Shown: positions 43,901 through 52,038 of the stretch, in pieces | Layout: every line of letters starts with the position of its first letter | Position numbering within the stretch: position 1 is the stretch's first letter | Assembly: GCF_014522325.1 (NCBI RefSeq) | Contig: NZ_CP041983.1 | Location: 868,001-932,000, forward strand | DNA length: 64,000 nucleotides | DNA from: Lactobacillus sp. PV012 | GTDB taxonomy: Bacteria; Bacillota; Bacilli; Lactobacillales; Lactobacillaceae | Direction of reading: 5' to 3' | Position numbers and translations under genes: made by a program | Notes under the pieces: generated by a model | Database searches by the model: none | The model's input: the letters and a program-made list of their open reading frames with translations, nothing else | Told to the model about the DNA's origin: nothing

Positions 43901-46900
43901 TCTACTAATTCGTAGCCCTGATTCTCAAGAGCTGTAATCATATCAGCAGTAGAATAATCAATAACTTCATTATATTTACCTGTGACCGTTGCTGTCTTTA
44001 AATCTTTATTTGTAGTAATGTCACGATAAATAATTTGAGCTGTTTGGTCCTGAGCTCCATAAAAAACAATTTCAGTAAGATCGGGTTGGTCGGGAGTAAC
44101 AGTTACTTGACCTACTTTTTCTTGATCAGGTACATAGTTAGCAATTACTGGTGAAGTTACTTCTGCAAAATCGCTTGTTTCAGGGGTCCAACTGTAACTT
44201 CCTTCTTTGATAATCCCATCCTCAGTAACAATCTCGTTATTGCTATCAAGTTCTACTAAATTACCAGTTACCTTATCTTTGTAACCATTTCCTTTAAACT
44301 GTACTGTTTGGGTTACACTAGGAGCAGCTTGGCTACCATCTTCTGCATATTTATAGTCAATGGTTCTAGTAACTTGTTTTTCAGTGCTTACAGGTTCAAT
44401 ACCGTGGGTAAAGTAAAGATTATAAATATTTTTATCATTATCTTGTTGATAAGTATAAGTTGCTTTAGGGTCAAAATTCCCCTTACCTGGAATTAAGACA
44501 TAACCTTGGCTTTCAAAAAGTGCAATCGTCTTTTCTGGATCAAATGGGAAAGAAATTGTATCTCCATACTTACCTAAAGCATAGTCAGTACCAATTGCTG
44601 CCCCAGTTACATCATCCCAATAGTTAAGTTGAGCAGATTGTAAGTTTTTCTTATAAACAACAATTTCATCAATGTCATTACTTGTAGGTACAACATACTT
44701 AGCTGGAACTTCAAGCTGATCCGGACTATAACCAGTGATTGCTGGCGAAACCACAGTATCAAATTTTTCATATTCTGGCTCCCAATCAAGGTTTGATACT
44801 GTTTCCCCAATTTCACCGTTATCATCAAGCTTTACATAGTTTCCAGTTACCTTATCTTTGTAACCAGTCCCAGTAAATTTAACTGTTTCCACTTTAGTTG
44901 GTACTGCAACACTACCATCTTCATAGACATATCTAATATTTCTAGTAACACTTCTCTCTTCATTGACAGGTTCTACCCCATGTTTAAGAGTAATCACATA
45001 AGTGTTAGCATCTGGTTCATCAATTGAATCCTTATATTTAGTACCAGCTTTAAATGGATTATTAACTAAAACATATCCTCCAGTAATATAGCGGTTAATT
45101 GCATTTGTAGGACTGTAGGAAATAGTTGTATTGTAAATACCTTCAGCAATTCTAGTTTCTAAGATTTTATTATCAGTAATATCTTGATAAATGAACTTAG
45201 CTGTCTCACCATGAGAATATTTAACTGTTTCAACTAAATTACCGGTAGTTGGAGTCACTACTACTGGTGAAACTTCAGTTGGATCTGCATAGTAATCTTC
45301 CACCTCGGGTGATTCTACACTATCTAGAACAACGGAAGATTGAGTCCAACTTGGACCTTCAGCCGTACCAGTAATATCATTATTTTCATCAACAGTTACC
45401 CATTGACCAGTTACTTTATCAAGATAACCTGTAGCAGTAAATTGGGCGGTTTGAACCTTGTTCTCTAAACCATCAACTGGTTCATTATTACGAGCGTAAA
45501 CATACTTAATCGTCCGAGTTGCAGTTGCAGTCAGATGACTGGCGCTACTATTTTGAGGAAAAGTAGGACCATCTGGATCATCTGGGTTAATTGGATCACC
45601 TGGCTGACCTGGGTTATCAGGATTTACAGGTAATACACCGTGCTTTAAGTGAACAACATAGTCAATTTGGTCTGTCCCTAACTGTTGTCCTGGAACATAA
45701 TTGCTACTTACTAGGACATAACCTTGCTTTTCATAACTTTTAATTTGAGTATTCGGATCGACCCCAAAATCTATCTCATCCTCATATTCTCCATTAAAAC
45801 TATCTGCATATAATACTCTATTCGTCGTATCATCAATATAAGTTATTGTGGCTAATGATTTGACCTTAACATATTTAATTGGATGATCTTGACCCGGATT
45901 GGTAGGATTATAATTTTTTTCATTAAGATTTGCTAAGGTCCAGCCCGGGATATCAGGGGCACTAGTCGTAGTGGCTTTAGAGGCATCTGCAAGGTTATTA
46001 TTATATTGAGTATTATATTGTCCATCATCAATTCGATTTCCATCTTCATCAACTGGGATAATCTTTCCAAGTGGACTGTAGTATAAGTTAGCGACACTGA
46101 CATCATTAGGAATATAGGGACTTCTGGCATAAATTCCATTAGTAAATTGCTTATATTGACCGGGTTCAACGGTTAGCGTTTCAATAGCATCGCCATCTTT
46201 ACCCGCATATAAAGAAGCATTCATAGTACCTGTATACAACCCATCTGCATTAGGAATTTCATAATATACAATTGTATTTGTAATTTGTCCCTCACTATCA
46301 AATAAAACTTTTTTATAATACCTATTAGGTTGGAATAAGGAAATAGTCCCTGTATAGTTAGCCCCATCGTTGGCAATATTATCACCATTAGTTAAATATT
46401 CACCAGTAATAACTTTTTTATATTGGTTAATATTAGGAATAGTAAAAGTTTGCCCACTTAATCCTTCTACATTAATTCCCTCAATATCATGATCTGGATC
46501 TTCATATTCATGATATTTTTTATCGTCTCCTAAAACATAATATTTTACTGCTGCTTGATTAGATCTAACTGGGTCAATATCTACCTTTTGAAAAAAATCA
46601 GTATCATTTTGTGCCCCTAAACCATAAATATTTTTTATGGAGGTATCGGTTGTCATTCTTTGAATTCCAGTAGCACCTTGGGTAGGTCTTGATACACCAT
46701 CAATATTTAAATTATAGACACCCGTATTGTGAACCCAATATTTAGCGTTCCCTACAGCAATGTCAACATAATTAGTCGCCTTATTGGGGTCATTATCCAC
46801 TTTAACAATCTTATTAGTATTATTAGGATCTAAACTAGCAAAATCAGAGTTAGTAATGAAAACGTGAACCTCTTGACCCGGATTCATTCTATCAGTTGCA

Positions 46901-47622
46901 ATAATCATTCTGGCACTTTTGCCACCATATAATGCATTATTTAATTGTAAAATTGAATAAATATATAAATTATTATTTTTAATTAAATTTTTAGCTTGGT
47001 TAAGAACAGTATTATTAGGATCTTTACCAATAAGGGTATTTACTCTAGCCTGTTTATCACTAGTAGTAGCAACTACCTTTGAATCTTTAAGATTTTGAAG
47101 ATTAGTTTCTTTGTTAGTAGTTATATCTTTTACATCAATTGATGTGGCAGTGGGAGAAGTGTTATCTTCCTTAGAAAGGTTTATAGAAGGCCGTTCTCCC
47201 CCCCCTATTTTTACTTTATTGGTTGCATCCCCGTTAGCACTAGCATCTTTACTTGAAGCACTAGCTTGAGGAGCTGCTTTTTTATCTAGAGTTTGTTCTT
47301 TACTACCTTCTTTTGAATTTTCTGAATTAGTAGTTACTCTAGCTTCACTATTCTTTTGATTTTGAGTATCTCCAGTTTGCTTGGCAACATTATCATCTAC
47401 TTCAGTCTTATTATCTTTAGTTGCGTCTTGTGAAGACTGAGTAGTCACCGTAGTAGATTGAGCTGGGCTAACTTCAGCTGCTTTTGCAACTCTACCAGAA
47501 CCCATAAAAGCTAGTCCAATTAAAACTGAACTAACTCCTACCTTTAAAGTACGGATAGAAAAGATTTGCTTTTTCGGCTCCATCTTTCTCAATTTTTCTC
47601 TAAAATTATTTTTTGATAACAT
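40936..47622 (-). CDS. giant MucBP-repeat, LPXTG-anchored mucus-binding adhesin
   Basis: 2228 aa. Signal peptide with a YSIRK-like motif (FSIRTLKVGVSS at 21-32, cleavage near VAKAA 48), a Ser/Thr/Asp-rich low-complexity stretch (~50-170), a unique N-terminal domain (~170-585), then seven repeated modules (~588-2080). Each module has a MucBP-type domain (TYIDxTTNKxL..GKY) and a Mub-B2-type domain (VTRTIxYxY..DKVTGxxVxLD). A Pro-rich wall-spanning tail (PDEPSVPSTPDEP, ~2080-2160) leads to LPQTG at 2193-2197, a helix and KKKK. Sortase A would attach it to the wall. AAGGAG precedes the ATG. A poly-G run at codons 140-142 may switch it off. Likely role: binding mucus or host glycans. Confidence 0.92.
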   Translation of the reverse strand: MLSKNNFREKLRKMEPKKQIFSIRTLKVGVSSVLIGLAFMGSGRVAKAAEVSPAQSTTVTTQSSQDATKDNKTEVDDNVAKQTGDTQNQKNSEARVTTNSENSKEGSKEQTLDKKAAPQASASSKDASANGDATNKVKIGGGERPSINLSKEDNTSPTATSIDVKDITTNKETNLQNLKDSKVVATTSDKQARVNTLIGKDPNNTVLNQAKNLIKNNNLYIYSILQLNNALYGGKSARMIIATDRMNPGQEVHVFITNSDFASLDPNNTNKIVKVDNDPNKATNYVDIAVGNAKYWVHNTGVYNLNIDGVSRPTQGATGIQRMTTDTSIKNIYGLGAQNDTDFFQKVDIDPVRSNQAAVKYYVLGDDKKYHEYEDPDHDIEGINVEGLSGQTFTIPNINQYKKVITGEYLTNGDNIANDGANYTGTISLFQPNRYYKKVLFDSEGQITNTIVYYEIPNADGLYTGTMNASLYAGKDGDAIETLTVEPGQYKQFTNGIYARSPYIPNDVSVANLYYSPLGKIIPVDEDGNRIDDGQYNTQYNNNLADASKATTTSAPDIPGWTLANLNEKNYNPTNPGQDHPIKYVKVKSLATITYIDDTTNRVLYADSFNGEYEDEIDFGVDPNTQIKSYEKQGYVLVSSNYVPGQQLGTDQIDYVVHLKHGVLPVNPDNPGQPGDPINPDDPDGPTFPQNSSASHLTATATRTIKYVYARNNEPVDGLENKVQTAQFTATGYLDKVTGQWVTVDENNDITGTAEGPSWTQSSVVLDSVESPEVEDYYADPTEVSPVVVTPTTGNLVETVKYSHGETAKFIYQDITDNKILETRIAEGIYNTTISYSPTNAINRYITGGYVLVNNPFKAGTKYKDSIDEPDANTYVITLKHGVEPVNEERSVTRNIRYVYEDGSVAVPTKVETVKFTGTGYKDKVTGNYVKLDDNGEIGETVSNLDWEPEYEKFDTVVSPAITGYSPDQLEVPAKYVVPTSNDIDEIVVYKKNLQSAQLNYWDDVTGAAIGTDYALGKYGDTISFPFDPEKTIALFESQGYVLIPGKGNFDPKATYTYQQDNDKNIYNLYFTHGIEPVSTEKQVTRTIDYKYAEDGSQAAPSVTQTVQFKGNGYKDKVTGNLVELDSNNEIVTEDGIIKEGSYSWTPETSDFAEVTSPVIANYVPDQEKVGQVTVTPDQPDLTEIVFYGAQDQTAQIIYRDITTNKDLKTATVTGKYNEVIDYSTADMITALENQGYELVEDGFKVGSKFANNEKDNTFYVLLKHGTVPVDPENPGKPGEPINPDDPNGPKYPLDSDKLEKDVTRTVNYQYVDGRQAALPVSDTLHFQAMGVIDKVTGDYVVLDNDGNIMVNEDGSLVTGQLMWTGSGDSFSEVVSPRIPGYTADQTVINQISGVTQNNADTEFLVTYYENNERANITYIDKVTGKTLLSDSVYGKYQEGITFENDPQDVIADYEKRGYEQVDKDQFKFVNGVTTYGDSQTDPNVNNFIVYLTHATIPVGPDDDFTPDTPINPEDPDSPKYPLDAASLKNTVTRTINYIYNITGATAAPTKVQTLTFTGTGTIDKVTGQLVNLDSNGQIEVDSDGNPVAGTINWSSEGTSFAAVTSPKITGYSADRLEVPTVDEVNGYTPDIYETVVYDANPEQATITYIDTTTNKVLEKQSVDGKYNESIFFENDPQDIIADYEKRGYEQVAKDQFKFINGVTTYGDSQENPNVNNFTVYLAHATIPVGPDDDFTPDTPINPEDPDSPKYPFDAKSLSKTVTRTIKYVYASNNQPVEGLSDKVQELKFTGKGIIDKVTGQLVNLDSNGEIEVDAQGKPVAGTINWTAINGTHFAAVTSPEVANYSPEPIEVVEEGNINQDSKDIVEIVKYLANEQTAQIEYIDKTDNVVLNSENAAGKFGTVISFPTSPDQMIAYYEARGYKLENSTYNKGATFQEDNYKNLFKVYFTHATIPVGPDDDFTPDTPINPDDPDSPKYPFDAKSLSKTVTRTIKYVYKDTNVSAAPDKVQTITFKGTGIIDKVTGKLIGEITWTPATGSFESVVSPTIEGYTPDHSVVAAKDGITKDSTDSTVTVTYTKDTEPSTPVVPDEPSVPSTPDEPTTPDEPSIPDTPTTPDEPSVPDTPNKPSKPSVPSTPNKPDTASKPTTSNKPVNTVSTSKPTQTGMSTKPNHNTVSENGNFDASVSSNKNQSTLPQTGVKDTNTLGILGLAIASMSAILGLRGSKKKKD
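41400..45860 (-). repeat. seven tandem MucBP/Mub-B2 modules in the adhesin
   Basis: Unit spacing is 678 and 690 bases in the three most similar copies, measured from the linker P-x-PVGPDDDFTPDTPINP to the next. Linkers near 41717, 42395 and 43085 are almost identical at DNA level, older copies (43730, 45570) keep only GEPINPDDP-type text. Similarity rises toward the wall-anchored end, as expected from unequal recombination. Confidence 0.85.
47198..47205 (-). repeat. eight-base G tract in the adhesin coding sequence
   Basis: The coding strand has eight G in a row over codons 140-142 (encodes Gly-Gly-Gly with GGA last). In an AT-rich gene such a run is unexpected; a one-base slip shifts the frame for the remaining ~2085 codons. 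Confidence 0.8.
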
Positions 47623-47766
47623 TTTTTCTCCTTCAACAGTTAAACTACTACCATATTGTTATTAATCACAGGTTTATTATACTTCTTATTTTTATTAAAA
47701 GCATTAAAAACAGCAGTTTTTTAATTATAATATTTCTTATATTTAACATATTAAGTAATTTAGACA

Positions 47767-47791
47767 CAAAAAAAAGGCCGGTTTTCCGACC
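47767..47791 (-). terminator. ppaC terminator
   Basis: GGTCGG-AAAA-CCGGCC on the minus strand followed by eight T. Confidence 0.9.
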
Positions 47792-47798
47792 TAGTTTA

Positions 47799-48734
47799 TT
47801 AATCTTCGAAAGCTGCTGTTAAAGGAGGAACAATTTGCTTTTTACGAGAAACTACTCCTGGTAAAGCAACACTTGAATCATTTAATTTTGTATCAAAAGC
47901 CTTTTCAAAAATTGCTTTATTCTCATCACTACCAACTACAATAGCTTCTGAATTTGAATTTAATACATCAGTTAAAGCCAACATAAACATATCATAATTA
48001 TTATCAGCACTTGCCTTTTCCATTGCTTTAATGAAATCAGCTTTTCTTTCCATTGCTTCTGGTAAGTCAACTGTGTTAACTTGAGCAATACGCACAGTGT
48101 TGCCGTTTAATTCAAAGCTTTTGGCATCTAAATCAATGAGTTCCTCTTCAGATTTATCAGCAATATTGGTACCAGCTTTAAGAAGTGCTAAACCATATTC
48201 CTTGTAATCTACACCAGCAATTTTGGCTAAAGCTTCTACAGCTTTTTTATCTTCTTCAGTAGTTGTAGGTGATTTTAATAATAAGGTATCAGAAATAATA
48301 GCTGAAAGCATTAAACCAGCTATGTTCTTTGGAATTTCAACTCCATTTTCCTTAAACATTTTGTAAACAATAGTACTGGTACAGCCAACTGGTTCTGCAC
48401 GGTAAAATAGTGGACTAGCAGTATTGAAGTTCATAATTCTGTGGTGATCAACAACATGAGTAACTGTTACCTTATCAATATCAGCAACACTTTGTTGAGG
48501 TTCATTATGATCGACAAGCATTACAGCATCTACTTTATCTGCAGCGGTTTCAATAACCTTAGGTGCTTCAAAGCCGAACTTTTCTAATGCATACTTAGTT
48601 TCATCATTTGCTTCACCTAAAGCAACTGGCTCAGTATCGTAGCCTAATTTATTTTGTAAATATGAGTATGCAATTGCAGTACCAATTGCATCAGTATCTG
48701 GATTTTGATGTCCAAAAACAAATTCTTTTGCCAT
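47799..48734 (-). CDS. ppaC: manganese-dependent inorganic pyrophosphatase (DHH family)
   Basis: Hydrolyses pyrophosphate from biosynthesis, pulling those reactions forward. Metal ligands in [10 protein letters not shown] at 9-18, the DHNEP and DHHR motifs at about 75 and 97, and the C-terminal [10 protein letters not shown] substrate loop are all present. 311 aa, normal for family II. The start at 48734 has AAAGGAG upstream. Monocistronic. Confidence 0.96.
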   Translation of the reverse strand: MAKEFVFGHQNPDTDAIGTAIAYSYLQNKLGYDTEPVALGEANDETKYALEKFGFEAPKVIETAADKVDAVMLVDHNEPQQSVADIDKVTVTHVVDHHRIMNFNTASPLFYRAEPVGCTSTIVYKMFKENGVEIPKNIAGLMLSAIISDTLLLKSPTTTEEDKKAVEALAKIAGVDYKEYGLALLKAGTNIADKSEEELIDLDAKSFELNGNTVRIAQVNTVDLPEAMERKADFIKAMEKASADNNYDMFMLALTDVLNSNSEAIVVGSDENKAIFEKAFDTKLNDSSVALPGVVSRKKQIVPPLTAAFED

Positions 48735-48869
48735 GATTAAAAACTCCTTTAAATCTATCTACAATAATTATCACAGTATATCTTCATTTGGTCAATTCCT
48801 AAATTAGGGTTTCCACATCATCTAAACGGCTGTCGTAACTAGTGTGAGCTAGATAATCTTCCCATTCTT

Positions 48870-49517
48870 TCAAAAAGAATCTAAAAGTGAAAACTTAGAA
48901 TTTAGCTTTTTAATTATAAAATAACTTTGAAAATAAATTTTTGGCTGAAGTTCTACTGGATAGAGTGAAATCTTACTACGATGAGCTTGATAAAAACTCT
49001 GTGTTACATAAGTATTATACGGACGAGCTTGAGCAAATTGTAAGAGCTGGTAAGTCGCAGAAAAACGAGCCACTACTTCAGGTGGATTAGGTAAAAAGTT
49101 TAGCTGATAAGTGGATCTAATTAAATCCGGTAAGTAGGTATCTGCAGCATAAGAAACCCATTTTGTTTTAGTTAATCCCTCATAAGTAGCAGGAGTATTT
49201 TTATCATGAGTTAAAAATACTATTGAATCTTCAAAGACTTTTTTGACAATGATACTCTTTAGTTCTTCACTCGTTAGACTACTTTCTGGCAAATAGGTAA
49301 AAGCTAAATCAATTTCCCCATTACGTAATTTATTCCAAATACTACTTCTTCCAAAAAATTCAACTACAAATTCTACATTTGGCTTAAGTGAATTATAGTG
49401 GATTAAAAACTCTTCTAAAATTCGTGCTTCCATAATATTTAAAACACCAATTTTTATTACTTTATTATCTAACTCACTATTTGCAGGTCTAGAAGGACCT
49501 GTTACCTTCTCCATCAT
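48870..49517 (-). CDS. orphan LysR-type effector-binding domain protein, no DNA-binding domain
   Basis: 215 aa from ATG 49517 (AAAGGA upstream; a TTG at 49538 overlapping parC is the alternative). The whole protein aligns with the C-terminal ligand domain of LysR regulators: VIKIGVLNIMEARILEEFL, then GEIDLAFTYLP and VFEDSIVFLTHDKNTP. There is no N-terminal helix-turn-helix, and no upstream frame could supply one, since parC ends there. It could be a remnant or a stand-alone ligand sensor. It is translated immediately after parC. Confidence 0.6.
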   Translation of the reverse strand: MMEKVTGPSRPANSELDNKVIKIGVLNIMEARILEEFLIHYNSLKPNVEFVVEFFGRSSIWNKLRNGEIDLAFTYLPESSLTSEELKSIIVKKVFEDSIVFLTHDKNTPATYEGLTKTKWVSYAADTYLPDLIRSTYQLNFLPNPPEVVARFSATYQLLQFAQARPYNTYVTQSFYQAHRSKISLYPVELQPKIYFQSYFIIKKLNSKFSLLDSF

Positions 49518-49530
49518 TTTATTTTCCTTT

Positions 49531-52014
49531 TTAATCAAATAAGTTGCTTATGTCTTTATGGTTAGGAGCAAGTGGCTTAGAAAGGTTAAGAGATATGGGT
49601 TGTCCATCAGTTGTAGGATCCAAAACAAACGAGCCATTAGTGTAGCGATCTCCTAATGGAAATTCATTGGTATTAAGAGTTAACTGGCGATCACTGCTAG
49701 TTGTCACAATCAAATCATGATCCTGACCATACCAAGTAATTGCATTAATACGATGAGGTTTAGTCTTTAACTCTCTTAGAATTAATACGCCTCGTTTTGC
49801 ACGTGTAACTACATTCACTAAATTCAAAGCAAACTGCTTGAAAGCTCCTCTTTGGGTAATTAGACCTACTTTCACTTGATCCACTTGCTCTGGCTTAACT
49901 AAAATATAGCCTACAACATAGTCCTCTTCTTTTAAGTTGACTGACTTAACACCAACAGCACGCGCTCCACTACTTGGAACTTCATCAGTCTTGTAGCGCA
50001 CTGCATAAGCTTGATTAGTAATCAACGTAAGATCATAATCTTGTTTTTCATCTAAAAGATCAACACCAACTACTAAACTATCATTTTCTTTTAGCTTAAT
50101 TGCCATCATTGCACGTGATTTATATGTTCGAGTTGGTTGTAAGTCACCTAATTTAACTTGCTTAATGTAACCATCATTAGTTGCTAGTAAGAAGTTTCTT
50201 TCTGCACTTAAATCTGGTACTTCAAATACTCTTAAAATCTTTTCATCGGGATCTAGTCCAATTTCTTGAGATAAGTGTTGCCCAGTTTCCTTCCACTTGG
50301 TGTCGACTAACTCATGAACTGGTCTGAAAATAATGTTTCCCTTAGTAGTAAAAATATAAAGATTACTTAGAGTAGATATTGTCTTTTCAAAAATTATTTT
50401 ATCTCCATCTGGCAATCCATTTTCACTTGCAGCAGTTGATTGGAAAGAACGTAGTGATGAGCGCTTTAAATAACCTTCTTGACTAACCAATACTCTAACA
50501 TCTTCATCTGCCATCAAAGCTTTTTCATTAATTTCAATTTTTTCAGCTTTATCAGTAATTTCAGTTCGACGTTCACTGCCAAATTCCTTTTTGACAGCTC
50601 TTAATTCCTTAATAACTACTTTCTTCAAAACCTTTGGGTCGTTAAGAATTTCTTGATAAGTAGTAATTTTTTCTTTCAAATCAGCTTCTTCTTTTTGAAG
50701 TTGAGTAACATCAGTATTACTTAAACGATAAAGTTGAAGAGAAACAATGGCTTCTGCTTGATTAACAGTAAAATCAAACTTATCTACTAAATTTTTCTTG
50801 GCTGTCTTTTTATCTTCTGAAGCTCTAATAGTCTTAATTACTTGATCTAAAATATCAAGCGCATGAATCAAGCCTTCAACAATTTCTAACCGTTGCTGAG
50901 CTTTATTTAAATCAAATTCTGTTCGTTTAGTAACAATTTCTTTTTTATGGTCTAAGTATGAACTTAAAATTTGTTTTAGTCCAACTTGTACAGGAGCCAT
51001 ATGATCAATTGCTACCATATTAAAATTATAAGATACCTGTAAATCAGTATTTTTAAATAAATAATTTAAAATATTCTGACTGTCAGCATCTTTTTTTAAT
51101 TCAATAACAATCGATAATCCATGACGATCAGTTTCATCTCGAACTTCCGCAATTCCATCAATTTCTTTATTTAATCGGATTTCGTCAATTTTTTTGACCA
51201 TTAAAGCTTTATTGACCCCAAACGGTACTTCACTAACTACAATTTGCTGACGATGGCCCTTAATATCTTCAATTCTAGTTTTAGAACGAACTTGAATTCG
51301 ACCACGACCAGTTTCATAAGCTTCTTTAATTCCCTTTTTGCCGAGAATAATTCCGCCGGTAGGAAAGTCAGGTCCTTGAACATACTTCATTAATTCATCA
51401 GTTGTAGCTTCGGGATGATTTAATAAATAAATTGAAGCATCTAGCACTTCACTCAAATTATGTGGAGGAATTTCTGTAGCGTAACCTGCTGAAATTCCTG
51501 TTGAGCCATTCACCAATAAGTTGGGGAAATGAGCTGGAAGAACTGTGGGTTCATATTCAGTATCGTCAAAGTTCAAAATCATTTGAACAGTGTCTTTATC
51601 AATATCTTCCAACAAGAGATTAGAAATTTTGTTTAGACGAGACTCTGTATATCTCATTGCAGCTGGTCCATCACCATCCATTGATCCATTATTACCATGC
51701 ATTTCAATCAATGGTTCACGCATTTTCCAATCTTGAGATAAGTGAACTAAGGCACCATATATAGAAGAATCACCATGAGGGTGAAAATTACCCATAACAT
51801 TTCCGACAGCTTTAGCTGCTTTTTTGTAAGGTTTATCGTATGTATTATTATCTTTATACATTGCATAAAGAATACGTCTTTGAACAGGTTTTAGGCCGTC
51901 TCGAATATCTGGTAAAGCACGTTCTTGAATAATATATTTTGAATAACGTCCGAAACGTTCACCCATTACCTCTTCTAAAGGTAAATCTTTAATTCGTTCT
52001 GTTGTTTCTACCAT
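49531..52014 (-). CDS. parC: DNA topoisomerase IV subunit A
   Basis: ATP-dependent decatenation of daughter chromosomes; the A subunit cuts and rejoins DNA. The opening VMGERFGRYSKYIIQERALPDIRDGLKPVQRRIL is typical of ParC, the catalytic Tyr is in AAMRYTESRL near 121, and the C-terminal beta-pinwheel (repeats of the GxxxRxxxxxL type) occupies ~500-815. 827 aa. It follows parE by 25 bases. Quinolone-resistance positions (HPHGDSSIYGALV, Ser and Glu region) look unaltered: Ser is present. Confidence 0.96.
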   Translation of the reverse strand: MVETTERIKDLPLEEVMGERFGRYSKYIIQERALPDIRDGLKPVQRRILYAMYKDNNTYDKPYKKAAKAVGNVMGNFHPHGDSSIYGALVHLSQDWKMREPLIEMHGNNGSMDGDGPAAMRYTESRLNKISNLLLEDIDKDTVQMILNFDDTEYEPTVLPAHFPNLLVNGSTGISAGYATEIPPHNLSEVLDASIYLLNHPEATTDELMKYVQGPDFPTGGIILGKKGIKEAYETGRGRIQVRSKTRIEDIKGHRQQIVVSEVPFGVNKALMVKKIDEIRLNKEIDGIAEVRDETDRHGLSIVIELKKDADSQNILNYLFKNTDLQVSYNFNMVAIDHMAPVQVGLKQILSSYLDHKKEIVTKRTEFDLNKAQQRLEIVEGLIHALDILDQVIKTIRASEDKKTAKKNLVDKFDFTVNQAEAIVSLQLYRLSNTDVTQLQKEEADLKEKITTYQEILNDPKVLKKVVIKELRAVKKEFGSERRTEITDKAEKIEINEKALMADEDVRVLVSQEGYLKRSSLRSFQSTAASENGLPDGDKIIFEKTISTLSNLYIFTTKGNIIFRPVHELVDTKWKETGQHLSQEIGLDPDEKILRVFEVPDLSAERNFLLATNDGYIKQVKLGDLQPTRTYKSRAMMAIKLKENDSLVVGVDLLDEKQDYDLTLITNQAYAVRYKTDEVPSSGARAVGVKSVNLKEEDYVVGYILVKPEQVDQVKVGLITQRGAFKQFALNLVNVVTRAKRGVLILRELKTKPHRINAITWYGQDHDLIVTTSSDRQLTLNTNEFPLGDRYTNGSFVLDPTTDGQPISLNLSKPLAPNHKDISNLFD

Positions 52015-52038
52015 CTACAAATTAGTTCCTTTCTTAAA

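Noticed and set aside
44308-44496. Plus-strand frames inside the adhesin and other long genes
   Set aside because: They are antisense shadows of the repeat-rich coding sequence, with no ribosome sites or family resemblance.
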